Positions 39,851 to 50,128 of a stretch of 64,000 nt of DNA are shown piece by piece; within the stretch, counting starts at the first letter, position 1; each line of letters starts with the position of its first letter. The stretch spans positions 16,974,501-17,038,500 of the forward strand of contig NC_134113.1 of the NCBI RefSeq assembly GCF_040939455.1, written 5' to 3'. The translations under genes were made by a program, and so were the position numbers. Source of the DNA: Microcebus murinus (Eukaryota; Chordata; Mammalia; Primates; Cheirogaleidae). The notes beneath the pieces were generated by a model. It was not told the origin of the DNA and ran no database searches. It was given only the letters and a program-made list of their open reading frames with translations.

Positions 39851-40180
39851 CTTTTTCTTTTTTTTTTTTTGAGATAGAGTCTTGCTCTGTTGCCCAGGCT
39901 AGAGTGCCGTGGCGTCAGCCTAGCTCACAGCAACCTCAAACTCCTGGGCTCAAGCGATCCTCCTGCCTCAGCCTCCCAGGTAGCTGGGACTACAGGCATG
40001 CTCCACTGTGCCCGGCTAATTTTTTCTATTTTTAGTTGTTTGGCTAATTTTATTTCTATTTATAATAAAGAGGTAGTCTTGCTCTTGCTCAGGCTGGTCT
40101 CGAACTCCTGAGCTCAAGCAATCCTCCTTCCTCAGTTTCCCAGAGTGCTGGGTTACAGGCATGAGCCACTGTGCCTGGCC
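39851..40180 (-). mobile_element. Alu SINE, antisense, inside L1
   Basis: Inserted in L1 ORF2 with a 13-bp perfect target duplication tgggctctttttt at 39838-39850 and 40181-40193. Its linker differs from the young copies ('tagttgtttggctaatttta'). Confidence 0.95.
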
Positions 40181-40359
40181 TGGGCTCTTTTTTGATTCCA
40201 TATGAAATTTAGAATTGTTTTTTCTAATTCTGTGAAAAAAACCATTGGTATTTTGATAGGAATTGCATTGCATCTGTAGATTACTTTGAACAGTATGGAC
40301 ATTTTAACGTTCAATCCATGAGCATAGGATGATTTTCCATCTATCTGCATCATCTACGA

Positions 40360-40550
40360 TAGTGGTCCCCGACCTTTTTGGCACCAGGGACCAGTTTCAT
40401 GGAAGACAATTTTTCCATGGACAGGGGAATGGAGGGGTGGGTGGGCAGGAGGTGGTGATGAGGTAGAGCTCAGGCAGTGATCTATGGCCTTGTTTTCCTA
40501 ATAGGCCAGGGATCAGTACCAGGCCATGGCCCAGGGGTTTGGAATAGCAG
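40360..40550. mobile_element. Nonautonomous hAT-like DNA transposon inside L1
   Basis: Starts tagtggtccccgaccttttt with 'ggcaccagggaccagtttca'. It ends with 'ggccatggcccaggggtttg', the familiar sequence of a mammalian hAT/Charlie-type element. The L1 text resumes exactly after it. Flanks atctacga (40352-40359) and atctgtag (40551-40558) fit a decayed 8-bp target duplication. Exact subfamily not named. Confidence 0.65.
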
Positions 40551-41272
40551 ATCTGTAGTTTCTTTCATCAGTGTTGTGTAGTTCTCCTTGTAGAGATCTT
40601 TCACCTCCTTGGTTTAAGTATATTCCTAGGTATTTTAATTTTTTTTGCAGCAATTATAAATATGATTGTTTTCTCAATTTGATTCTCAGCTTGGTTGTTA
40701 TTATTAATAGTATATGCAAGCACTACTGACTTGTATACATTGATTTTGTAACCTGTGATTTTACTGAATTCATTTATCAAATCTTGGGGTCTTTTGGAGG
40801 AATCTTTAGGGTTTTCTAGGTATAAGATCATATCATCAGTAAACAGAGATAGTATGTCTTCCTCTTTTCAATTTGGATGCCTTTCATTTCTTTCTCTTGT
40901 CTGATTGCTCTGGTTAGGACTTTAAGTACTATGTTGAATAAAAGTAGTAAAAATGAGTCTCCATGTCTTATTCCAGTTTTTAGGGGGAATGCTTTCAAGT
41001 TTCAGTATGATGTTAGCTGTGGGTTTGTCTTGTATGGCTTTTATTATTTGGAGGCATCTTCCTTCTGTGCCTAGTTTGTTGAGGGTTTTATCATGAAGGG
41101 ATTCTGGATTTTATCAAGTGCTTTTTATCCACCTATTGAAATGATCACATGGCTTTTGTATTTAATTCTGTTTATGTGGTGAGTCACATTTATTGGTTTG
41201 CATATGTTGAACCCATCCTTGCATCCCTGGGATGAAACGCACTTGATCATGGTGAATTATCTTTTTTTTTTT

Positions 41273-41703
41273 AAGTGCAAAATGAGTTTCATTGAGGAAG
41301 AGCAAGATAAGTTTACAGAGCAAGAGCAAGATATGTTTGCCACAGATAGCGGATAAGCCCCCTATCATAACAAGAGGCTCTGGTAATTGTCTGGGGTCTT
41401 GTTTTATAGTGTCTGTATTGCACCCTCCTTGTGGTTCAGACATCACCAGTGAACCACTTTGATGGACAGTTAACAGCATGATAATTAGCCTTAGGTTACT
41501 CTAGGTCACTTTCCAGATCCTATTGTGCCTGGGTTGCCTGGCCCACTGTGCTGGGGAATTCCCTGCATTCTTTTACAAATTAGCATGGCATTCCTCCTTC
41601 TTCTCAGAAGTGGAAGTTGCTTGGGGCAGGATTAAGGTGGGGAAGCAGCAAGATGGGTGCCCACCTTTGTCCCTAGCTGGAATCCCTCACTATCTACCTA
41701 ACA
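41273..41703 (-). other. 3' LTR (U3-R) of the retroviral retrocopy
   Basis: Starts TGTTAGGTAG on the - strand directly after a polypurine tract. A TATA-like ctataaaac box is the complement of 41401-41409. R should begin about 25-30 bp later, near 41375. An AATGAA hexamer (complement of 41288-41293) lies about 16 bp before the poly(A), a plausible variant signal. U5 seems absent, as expected for an mRNA-derived copy. Confidence 0.6.
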
Positions 41704-42323
41704 TCTCCCACTCTCTATTCTAGAGGTCCAAATCATTGGGTAGGGGCATTGACTTGTCTGGCTGCTTCCTGATGAGTGGGGGTGATGATTCCTATTAGAG
41801 TGGCCTCTTGCAGGTCCTCTGAGGGTCTCTCCAGGGGACTTCAGTATATGTCCTGAGAATATGGTTGTGGTTGTAGGTGTGAGAAGGAAGTAAGTGCTGG
41901 GGCTGGTAGAGAACGTAGGACCATTTGTATCTTGATGGACTCTAGGCAGGATCAAATGAATTTAGTTAGAAAATTTATGAAGATTGGATCCAATATTAGA
42001 ATTCCCAGGATGCAAAATAATAGTGTGACCAAAGGAATTGCCAGGGAATATCTGGCAGGTATGGTTGAGCCTTATGGTGTGTGGGGTTTGGTTTGCCAAG
42101 GCAAAAGGTGTCTTGCCCATGGGTAAACAGTTTGTACTACTTACCTGAAGGAGCTGCATCAGGAGAAGTTCACTTGAACAGGTACCAGAGATCCTCCAAT
42201 GGCATACACGAGTACTTGCCGCCAGTGTTGGAGTCCTCATCTGCAGGGGCCAGATGAGTTTCATTTTGGTCTTTTCATGGCTTCACCTGAGAATAATGGA
42301 GCCAAGTAGGTATTCCTGGGACC

Positions 42324-42709
42324 TTAACCACTTCGGTCTGGCTGTGAAACCTTGCCCACAGCCGGCACTCATAGTCCGCACGATAGTTTGTGCATTGAGG
42401 ATGAATCCGTTTTGCTCTTGAGTGATGAGGAAAGCTTTAAACCACTGAAAGCTTGTTTTACTTTACAGGCAGCTTTACTTGTAATGTCAATCAGAATAGG
42501 TAACATATACATGTATGTTTTTATTATGTTATTTTTAAATGTTCACAATTTTATTTTGATAAATGAAAAATTAGAAAAGTCATATCACGGCTGTCGGCTA
42601 AAGTCGACGCTGGGCTGTGCACCTTCATATCACGGCTGTCGGCTAAAGTTGCTGTGCACGTTCATCTGTGGATATCGACTGTAGTCGACGCTCGTACTGA
42701 AGTGGTTAA
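42324..42709. mobile_element. piggyBac-type MITE with TTAA target duplication
   Basis: A 378-bp element (42328-42705) bounded by TTAA at 42324-42327 and 42706-42709. Terminal inverted repeats are CCACTTCGGT and CCACTTCAGT (one mismatch). The TTAA duplication and short inverted repeats are the hallmark of piggyBac transposons. It has no transposase. The right third holds two 24-bp identical direct repeats (42581-42604, 42626-42649) and a third degenerate unit. It interrupts the integrase C-terminal region of the retroviral retrocopy, whose text resumes in order on the other side. Subfamily not named. Confidence 0.82.
42581..42697. repeat. Subterminal repeat array in the piggyBac MITE
   Basis: Two 24-bp identical units begin catatcacggctgtcgg, spaced 45 bp apart. 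Each is followed by a gctgtgcac segment. A third unit (about 42664-42697) is diverged and holds gtcgacgctcg. The stretch is GC- and CpG-rich compared with its surroundings and may be a transposase-binding region. Confidence 0.75.
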
Positions 42710-44608
42710 TATCAGTTGGGGTATAAAGTAAGGGCTGGATAAGCACCTTTACACATGGGAATTAGCTGGGATGTTGGGGACCCATCCTTCCACTGTTTGA
42801 TGAGCACTAAGTGCCCCAGCTGACGGAGAGGACTAGGGGAAGATGGGTCTCTAGGCAGTAGCTTGTGTTCTTGTAATGTCCGCAAGAACTGAGCTACTTG
42901 AAGGGTGTGTTGGTATTCAGCTTTTACTGAAAATCAAAATCTGAAATGATCAGAGAAAAAAGTCAGCCATACAACATTTCAAAAGCACTCAAAGAAAAGG
43001 GGCTTTAGCCTCAATATGTAAATGCAAAAGAGCAACTGGGAGAAGTCGTAACCACCTGAGTTCAGTCTTCTGGGTCATCTTGCAGAGGGCAACCTTGAGG
43101 CTCTGGTTAACTTGCTCCACCTGGCCTGATGACCGAGGCCTCTAAGCACAATGCAGATAGTAAGAGATCCGCAGGGCCCTAGAGACTCCCTGAACTGCCT
43201 GTGAAGCAAAGGCAGGACCCGTTGTCACTCTGTAAGGACCAGGGAAGGCCAAAACGAGGTATGATGTCCTCCAGAAGTCTTCAGGAAACTTAAGTGGCCT
43301 TTTTAGTCCTGCAAGGGAAAGCTTTGGCCCAACAAGTGAAAGTGTTTACAAACACTGATATGTACTAAATCCTATAGGGAGGCATTGGGTGAAATCTAAC
43401 TGCCAGTCCTCACTGGGGTAGGTCCCTTTTTGTTAGGCCAGAGAGGCAAGTTTTGCCCTCAAAGCCCTTTGAGGATTATTGGTTTAGCAGATAGTACAAA
43501 GTGAGTTGACCTATTTAATAGTATGTTGTTCCAAGAGATGTTTAAATGGCTTTGGGCTAAAGTGGGTAGCATTATGGGTGGCATCTACCAAGTTTTTGAT
43601 TTTTTAGCTGGTAATAGAGGTTTCATTTAACTAACCATCCAGAGGGGCTCAAGTGGTATCCTTGAGTCAACCTGTCAGATACTTCTGAGGTGGAATAAGC
43701 TGGAATTAGGGAGAGTGGGATTATAAGGTACTAAGGCTCCAACTAGGTTAGAAAACACTTCAGCCAGGGCTGCCTGTTTGGCAGCTGTATCTGCAGCCCT
43801 GTTTCCTTGAGCTAGTATATCAGCTCCCTTTTGTGAATTATCTTTTTGATGTGCTGTTGGATTTGGTTTGTTAGTATTTTCCTGCAGATTTTTGCATCTA
43901 TGCTCATCAGAGATATGGGTCTGCAGTTTTCTTTGTTTGTTGCATTCTTTTCTGGTTGTGATATCAGGATGATACTGGCTTCATAGAGTGAGAGAGGATT
44001 CCTTCCTTCTCAAACTTTGGGACAGTTTCAGTAGGATTGGTACCAGTTCTTCTTTGTACATCTGGTAAAATTTAGCTGTAAATCTGTCAAGTCCTGGGCT
44101 TTTTTTAATTGGGAGATTTTTTATTACTGACTCAATCTTGCTACTCATTAATCATCCATTCAAGATTTCTATTTCTTCTTGATTCAAGCTTGGAGGGTTG
44201 TATATTTTCTGGAATTTATCCATCTCCTCAGGATCTTCTAGTTTGTGTGCATAGAGATGTTCATAGTAGTTTTGGATGATCTTTTGTATTTCTGTGATAT
44301 CAATTGTGTCTCCCTTTTCAGTTCTGGTTGAGCTTATTTGAATCTTCTCACTTCTTCATTAACCTAGCTAGTGGTCTATTGATTTTGTTTATCTTTTCAA
44401 AGAACCAATTTTCTTTTCATTGATCCTTTGTATTTTCTTTGTGTGTTTAAATTTTATTTCGTTCTGCTCTGATCTTTGTTATTTCTTGTCTTCTGCTAAC
44501 TTTGGGTTTGGTTCGTTCCTTTTTCTAGTTCCTTGAGGTATCGCATTATGTTGTTAATTTGTGATCTTTCTATCTTTGATGTAGGCATTCAGTGCTATAA
44601 ACTTGAAG

Positions 44609-45138
44609 TTGGGGCACAGGAAATCACCCAGGTTTCTGTCTCTCTCCCTGGACCAGCATCAGGGCAACAGTGACCTCAGTGCAGGGCTCACAGCACTGGG
44701 GGAAGGGCTTCCTCTTTGGCTCTGGGTGCAGGTGCTCCAGGGTGTGGAAGCCTGTAGAACACCATGTGAATTGAGCAGTGCCTTTGTGTGGTCTCCCAGC
44801 AGCTCCCCACTCCACTCTGGAGGCCTGTGGGGGTCGAGGAGCTCCTCTGTAGCTAAAACTGTAAAGGTCCTAGGTGGAAGTGTGGAGCCCCAAAGTTCTC
44901 TTGCTTGCCCCTTTCCCTGGGTCCAGGTCTGGAGGCCGCTCAAAGCTCTCAGTGGCCCATATCAAGCCATCCAGCTTCTACCTTCACCATCAGTGTCTCT
45001 GTCTCCTCTCTGTTGTCTTCAACCATTCTTTCTCCAGTGATGTAGTTGAAATGAGTATTTGATGGATGCACTGATTGCTCTCTGAAGAAGAGGTGCATGC
45101 CAGCTGCCTCTAGTCAGGCATCTTGCTGGTCTCTATGT
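44609..45138 (-). other. L1 5'UTR-like segment
   Basis: GC-rich relative to the intron. On the - strand it starts gagaccagcaagatgcctga, resembling the start of primate L1 5'UTRs. It should carry the L1 internal promoter. It abuts ORF2 sequence at about 44608. Confidence 0.65.
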
Positions 45139-45310
45139 GTCATTATTTTATTTAATTCTCTCAATATCCTTATGAGGTAGATATTAAATTATCCTTATTT
45201 CCAGATTAGAAAATGGAAGCTCTAAGAGGTTAAATGTGAGTGAAGTCCATAGTGAGTGGCTGAGGTGGTTCTCAAACCCACATGGTGTGAGCCACAGTCA
45301 GAACTGTACA
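45130..45310 (-). repeat. MIR SINE, antisense
   Basis: 'atccttatgaggtagatatt', 'tttccagattagaaaatgga' and 'ctctaagaggttaaatgtga' are MIR complement. It directly follows the 5' end of the large L1. Confidence 0.65.
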
Positions 45311-46269
45311 GAAAACAGAGCTCTGCATTTATGTACCTTAATTATTCTGTCTAGTTCATGTGACTTTTAAACATTTTTAAAGAAATTTATTTTCCTTTAG
45401 AAAATTTTCCAGAATTCCCTGGATGCATTTTTTTTGATGATATACTGCATCTTAAATTATCTTAAGCATTTGCTTTAGTGAATTTTTAAATTACTAAATG
45501 AGATGTGATGAGGAAATCATGAAGCTACATTTAGTTTAAGATAAAGTCATTATAATTTTAGTTTTAAAAATATAATGTTTAAGTTGCTTTATATTTGGTC
45601 CATTGGCACAAAAAAGAGATCAACCTCTCAGCTTAAAAAGAGGGGGAGTTCATGCCTTTCCTATTTCTGTACTTCTATTTTTTTCTGTGATTAAAAAATA
45701 CTAAATTCTTATGTCCACAATAACAAATTAGCATTATGAATGCTGTGAATGCTGAAACTTCACTAGGTATCAGGCAGTATATAGGTAATATATAGGTAAT
45801 GTAGACTGAAAATCATGTAACCTCTATTTCTGAGTATAGTACTTAAGTATACTCCAGATAAACCACACAGGTGGAGACTACTAGGACTGAATTTCCCCAT
45901 AGTAAATTACCTATTGCTTCCTAAAAATCATTTCCTAAATTTTCAATCAAAGAATTAATAATCTAGCAACAGTAGATAATCTTATTACAACCCCCCTACA
46001 CACACACACAATCCTGCCCCCAAAGAAAAACCAAGGTAGTCTCAGCTCATTTGTTTTTTGAGGAAAATCTATCTTGCTTCTAGGCAACTTGGACTGACAA
46101 TGAATAATACTTTTAGCTAGAGGATTGCTGCCTTTGATTCTCCCTGGGGTCATCAAAGCTTTGGACTCTCAGCACCTGGTTCAGACATCCTGTTGGCATT
46201 GTTCTCTAATTCTTCTTGCTTAGAAATTTTCCTCACCAGGTGAATTCAGTGTGATTCACACGAGTCTTG

Positions 46270-49000
46270 CATGAATTTATTTTAAAATGTCCAGTTCTTT
46301 TGATTTCATACTTCTTTTCAGAGCCCATTATTTCAACTGGCACACATATGTAGGCTTTTCTTTGAGTATTTATCTAAGAGTGGAATTGCTATTAATAGAT
46401 TATAGGATGTGCATATCAACAACTTTATTACAAAATGCCAAAGTGTTTTCCAAAGGGATTATAACAATTTACAATCTTGCTAGTTTTGTGTGAGAGTTAT
46501 CTTTACTCCACATCTTTACACACAGGTTGTAAAGATGTGAAATAATGAAAACTCAGTTTTTGCCACCTGATGGGTATGAAATGATATTTATTGTGCTTGT
46601 ATATGCATTTCTGTGATTACCAATGTGGTTGAGCATCTTTTCATATGTTTACTAGCAATTTGGATTGACACTTTTTTTGAACTATCCAAGTATTTTGTCC
46701 TTTTTTCTGTGTATTTGTGGGAGTTCTTTATATATTCTGGATGGTGGTCCTTTAACAGTTGTATGTGTTACAAAAATCTTCTCCCACTCTACAGCTTGTC
46801 TTCTCACTTTCTCTACAGTGCCTTTTGATGAGCAGGTTTTAATTATACTATAGTGAAATTCATCAGTCTTTTCCTCTAAGGTTTGCAATTTTTCTATTTT
46901 ATTAAAAAAATCCTTCCCATCCATTCTATATCATCATCTGTAAGCTAAATAATTTTACCTTTCACATTGTCTTCACTTCACTTGGAATTTATTTTTGTTC
47001 ATGGGATGAGAGTAAGGATCAAATTCAGGGATTTTTGGCATATTAATAACCAATTATCTTAGCTCTATTGATCTGTAGTGCCTCCTTTGTCTTATCTCAG
47101 GTTTCATAAATGTGTGTATGTGTATGGTGGTTAACAGGTTAAAGAAGTCCTCTATTCTTGGTTTGTTAAGAGTTTATAATCATAAATTTTGAATTTTATA
47201 AGTTCTGCTTTTATTCATATAATAATATTATTTTTTCCTCCATTCGTTTGTTAATGTACTGAATTGCATTAACTTATTTCCAACTATTAAATCATTCTTG
47301 CATTCCTATAATAAATCCAATTTGGTTGTGATATATTATACATTTAACATTTTGCTGGATTTGAATTGCTAATTGTTTAGTATTTTTAAGTTGCTTATGA
47401 TATTGCTATATTATCCTTATAATGTTTGTACTGTCTGTAGTAATGATTTCTCTTTCATTTTTGATATTGCAATTAGTATCTTCTTTTTGTCTTTTTTTAA
47501 AATTTTTATTTTATTCTTTTTTTTTTTATTTTTCAGTATCTGGAACATAGTAATCTCTTTTTGTCTTGATCTAACCAAAGAACCAGCTTTTGGCTTCATT
47601 TATTTTATCTGTGTTTTTATTTTCTATTTCATTGATTTGTGTTCTTATGCTTATTCCCTCGTTTTGCTTTCTTTTAGTTTAATTTTTTTCCCCTAGGATC
47701 TTAAGATGTAAATCTTAGATCATTGATATGAAACCTTTCTTCTTTTCTAGTATTTAATGTTGTGAATTTCTAAGTATGCTTTATGTACCTCCCACATATA
47801 TCAATATGTTGTATTTTCATTTGCATTAAATTCAGATTACTTTCAAATTTTCCTGTGACTTCTTCTTTGACCTGTGGGTTATTTAGAAGTGAATTGTTTA
47901 CTTCCCAAACATTTGTAGGAATCTCCAGATATCTATCTTTTCTATTATAGGCAGAGACCATGTTCCAATCGTTTCAAATTAATTGAACTTGTTTTATGGC
48001 CCGTAATATGGTCTATTCTTCATTAATTGTCCATGTATACATGTATAAAGTATATTCTGCTGTTATTGGGTAGTATGTTCTATAAATATCACCTAGATCA
48101 ATTTAACTGATAGTATTATTAATATATCTATATAATTCTATCTTAATATATCTATAGAATTCTTGATTTTTAAAATACAGTAAGTCATCACATAATGTCG
48201 TTGATAGGTTCTTGGAAACTGTGACTTTAAGGTGATACAATGTATAACAAAAACAATTTTTTTCTTGTCAATATTATGATGAAACAGCAATGAAGGAAAT
48301 GTTGTTTCTCTAGGATCTGCTATGTATCATTTTCGCTTAAAGGCACCGTTTTCAAGAACCTATTGTAGATGTTAAGTGAGAACTTACTGTATTTGTATTC
48401 TGTCAGTTAATGAGAGAAAGTGGTAAAATCTCTAAGTATAAAAACAACTTTTCTATTTTTTCCTTTTAGATTTATTAGTTTTTGCTCTATATATTTTGAA
48501 GATCTATTTTTAAGTGTGTCTACATTTAGGGTTGTTATGTCTTTTTCATGAATTGACCTTCTTAAGTCTTATTCAATGTCCCCCTTTATCTCTGGTAATC
48601 TTCCCTGCTATAATGTCTTCTTTTTTTTCTGATATGGATATAGCCACTCTACTTTTCTTTTTGTTAGTGTTTGCATGGTGTATCTTTTTCTACATTTTTA
48701 CTTTTCACTTATTCACATCTCCATATTTTAATACACACTGTGTACCCTTTCCACTAGATCCTTTAACGTATTAATCATAGTTATTTTAAAGTCATTGTCA
48801 GATAGTTTCAACACCTGACTCATCTCTGTGTCTGGTTCTGCTGACTTCTTAACTCCTTCAATGATCCATCTTCTTTATTGCTTTTTACTGTATTATAATT
48901 TTAAAATCAAATGCTGGACATTGCATATAAAAGACCATTGGAGATTAAGGTAAATATTATTTATGCCTAGGAATGGGCCGTCCTCTTCTTCTGCTAGGTC
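46270..49000 (-). mobile_element. Old L1/HAL1-like LINE, antisense
   Basis: Long run of L1M-like text on the - strand (e.g. 'gcatcttttcatatgtttac', 'gttctttatatattctggat', 'gtcattgtcagatagtttca'). It is heavily mutated and interrupted by a Tigger-like element at 48178-48389. The right boundary is unclear. Confidence 0.65.
48178..48389. mobile_element. Tigger-like nonautonomous DNA transposon (TA target)
   Basis: The ends CAGTAAGTCATCAC and GTGAGAACTTACTG are imperfect inverted repeats. The element is flanked by TA on both sides (48176-48177, 48390-48391). The internal 'tgataggttcttggaaactg' is typical of a Tigger/pogo MITE. It sits in an antisense L1. Confidence 0.75.
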
Positions 49001-49055
49001 ATTAGTATGGAGGATGGAGTCTATCTAGTTAGTAGTTGAACTGGGTTTGTTTTTT

Positions 49056-49145
49056 GTGGATATTATAGTTACCTTTAGCGTACCACTTACATCAGATAAT
49101 GTCAGCATTATCTGATGTAAGTGGTACACTAACTATAATATCCAC
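49056..49145. repeat. 90-nt near-perfect hairpin
   Basis: Stem one is gtggatattatagtta (49056-49071) paired with 49130-49145, 16 bp perfect. Stem two is 49081-49101 paired with 49106-49126, 21 bp perfect. They are separated by a 9/3-nt internal loop and closed by the 4-nt loop tcag. A related small palindrome gtggatattatatccac lies about 20 bp further on. No transposon family recognised. Confidence 0.85.
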
Positions 49146-49996
49146 GAAACATTATGGATATGTTTTGTGGATATTATATCCACAGCATTATGTCAGCATG
49201 CTCCTGCTACCCTATGCTTCATGTGAAGCCTGAAGTGCTGCCTGCCTCCAGCAGGAAGACTCAACAATCTATGCTGTTGCTTTTCCTCCAACGGCAAGTT
49301 GCTGATGCTTCTTACTTAGTGCAAGGCATAGGATGGTGTTTGAGATTCTCTTGCTGTATCCTTAATCTTAGGCAGTCCTATACTCAGCATTTAAGAGTGA
49401 AATTTTCAGTTGTTTTCTTTCTACTTGCTTTATGGCTACTACCTCTTCCTCCTATACTCTGCAAAAGAAGAAACAATTTGAGTGTCCTGTCTCACTTTGG
49501 GATTAATTTCACATCTTGGTATCAACTTTTCTGCCTCAAAGTATATGAGAGGATAATTTAGGTAAAAAGGTGACTTTCTGGAGTATTTTTTTTTTCAGTG
49601 CCTATACCAGTTTCTTTAGTAAGCTGAGAAGAAAAGTATCACACCTTGTTGATTTGAATAAATCTAGCTTATTTACCCTCTCCTTAAGGTGACAAACATA
49701 AAACATTTTGGTACCTAATTTTACATCTTGGTTGTACTAATGATTTTTAAAAGTTACCTGCTCTGGTCTGTTTTCATACCAGACAGGTCTGAAAAAATAA
49801 TGAATGAATCTTATATAACAATGATTTTATACCTTTGGATTGTCTACCTCAACATTAAATAAATTAACATTTCGGAAGAAATCTTTATTTTGTTTTATTG
49901 GCCTAGAATGTTACGTAAAGAGGCTTGCTTTTGGTTGACATTATGCAAGTTGTTTAATATATGAGGATAACTACTTTGATTTCTTTTATGTTTCAG

Positions 49997-50128
49997 GTAT
50001 TGGTGGTAATTTGGTGGCCATTCAGGCTAGTAGGATTTCTACCTACCTCCATTTGCATAGCATTCCAGGAGAATTGCCTGATGAACCCAAAGGTTGTTAT
50101 TACCCATTTAGAACTTTTTTTGGTCCAG
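49997..50128 (+). CDS. SLC41A2: SLC41A2 internal coding exon with GGNLVAIQASR motif, 132 bp
   Basis: The acceptor is ttttatgtttcag and the donor is g|gtacgt. Phase 1 on both sides with 43 full codons. The exon encodes IGGNLVAIQASRISTYLHLH, then SIPGELPDEPKGCYYPFRTF and FGP. GGNLxxxxASRxST is the hallmark motif of MgtE-like domains and occurs once per domain; this is the second-domain copy. It is followed by a hydrophilic cytosolic loop rich in Pro, Glu and Asp. The frame is intact and the sequence looks fully conserved for the family. Because its length is a multiple of three, skipping it would keep the frame but remove the motif. Confidence 0.95.

Larger units (their letters stand above)
41267..43832 (-). 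mobile_element. Processed retrocopy of a class I endogenous retrovirus transcript, 5'-truncated
   Basis: The insert lies between perfect 15-bp copies of gtgaattatcttttt (41252-41266, 43833-43847) and has a T-run at its left edge, i.e. a poly(A) tail on the - strand. Reading the - strand: the integrase part of pol (HHCC-like region near 43540-43600, core end near 43105-43155, C-terminal GPY/F-type region near 42710-42800 continuing at about 42265-42323 after the MITE), a very short remnant of env transmembrane tail (about 41900-42010), a purine-rich tract at about 41704-41722, then a U3-R LTR starting TGTTAGG. All frames carry stops. There is no 5' LTR, and the LTR appears to end at R, as in an mRNA. 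This fits an ancient gammaretrovirus-like ERV transcript moved by LINE-1 machinery; most of env is missing. The ERV family is not named. Confidence 0.78.
38726..45138 (-). mobile_element. L1 (LINE-1), antisense, with nested insertions and an internal deletion
   Basis: Read on the - strand: 5'UTR at about 45138-44609, starting with a form of the L1 5' end (gagaccagcaagatgcctga). It joins directly to ORF2 at about 44608, so ORF1 and the endonuclease domain are absent. The RT and C-terminal regions follow, then a 3'UTR and a T-run at about 38726-38735 that is the poly(A). ORF2 is broken by stops and by three insertions: the viral retrocopy (41267-43832), a hAT element (40360-40550) and an Alu (39851-40180). 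The remaining L1 pieces are collinear across each insertion. The product would be non-functional. Confidence 0.88.
31182..49996 (+). other. Intron, 18.8 kb
   Basis: Mostly transposon-derived: L2 (32185-32540, 34330-35300), MER5-type hAT, Alus (33384, 37280, 37710), L1 3' end (35430-35865), the large antisense L1 with its nested insertions (about 38726-45138), and a further antisense L1 (about 46270-49000). 31200-32180, 35870-37260 and 45320-46260 show no recognisable gene or repeat. Confidence 0.8.

Noticed and set aside
42352..42684. 110-codon frame within the piggyBac MITE
   Set aside because: Begins at ttg, covers the repeat array, and has no transposase-like residues. The element is a nonautonomous MITE.
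44603..45040. 145-codon frame on the + strand, opposite the L1 5'UTR, possibly like primate L1 ORF0
   Set aside because: It starts at ttg and I see no ATG in it, no Kozak context and no resemblance to known ORF0. Most likely chance openness in GC-rich sequence.
38600..45310. MIR split in two by the big L1
   Set aside because: MIR-like text lies on both sides of the L1, but the two pieces seem to overlap in MIR coordinates and no target duplication was seen, so they may be separate copies.
46613..47696. Several hydrophobic frames that look like membrane proteins
   Set aside because: T-rich antisense L1 DNA translates into Phe/Leu/Ile-rich peptides; no conserved motif.
49154..49561. 135-codon frame
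   Set aside because: No family resemblance, no splice context, next to old LINE sequence; treated as chance.
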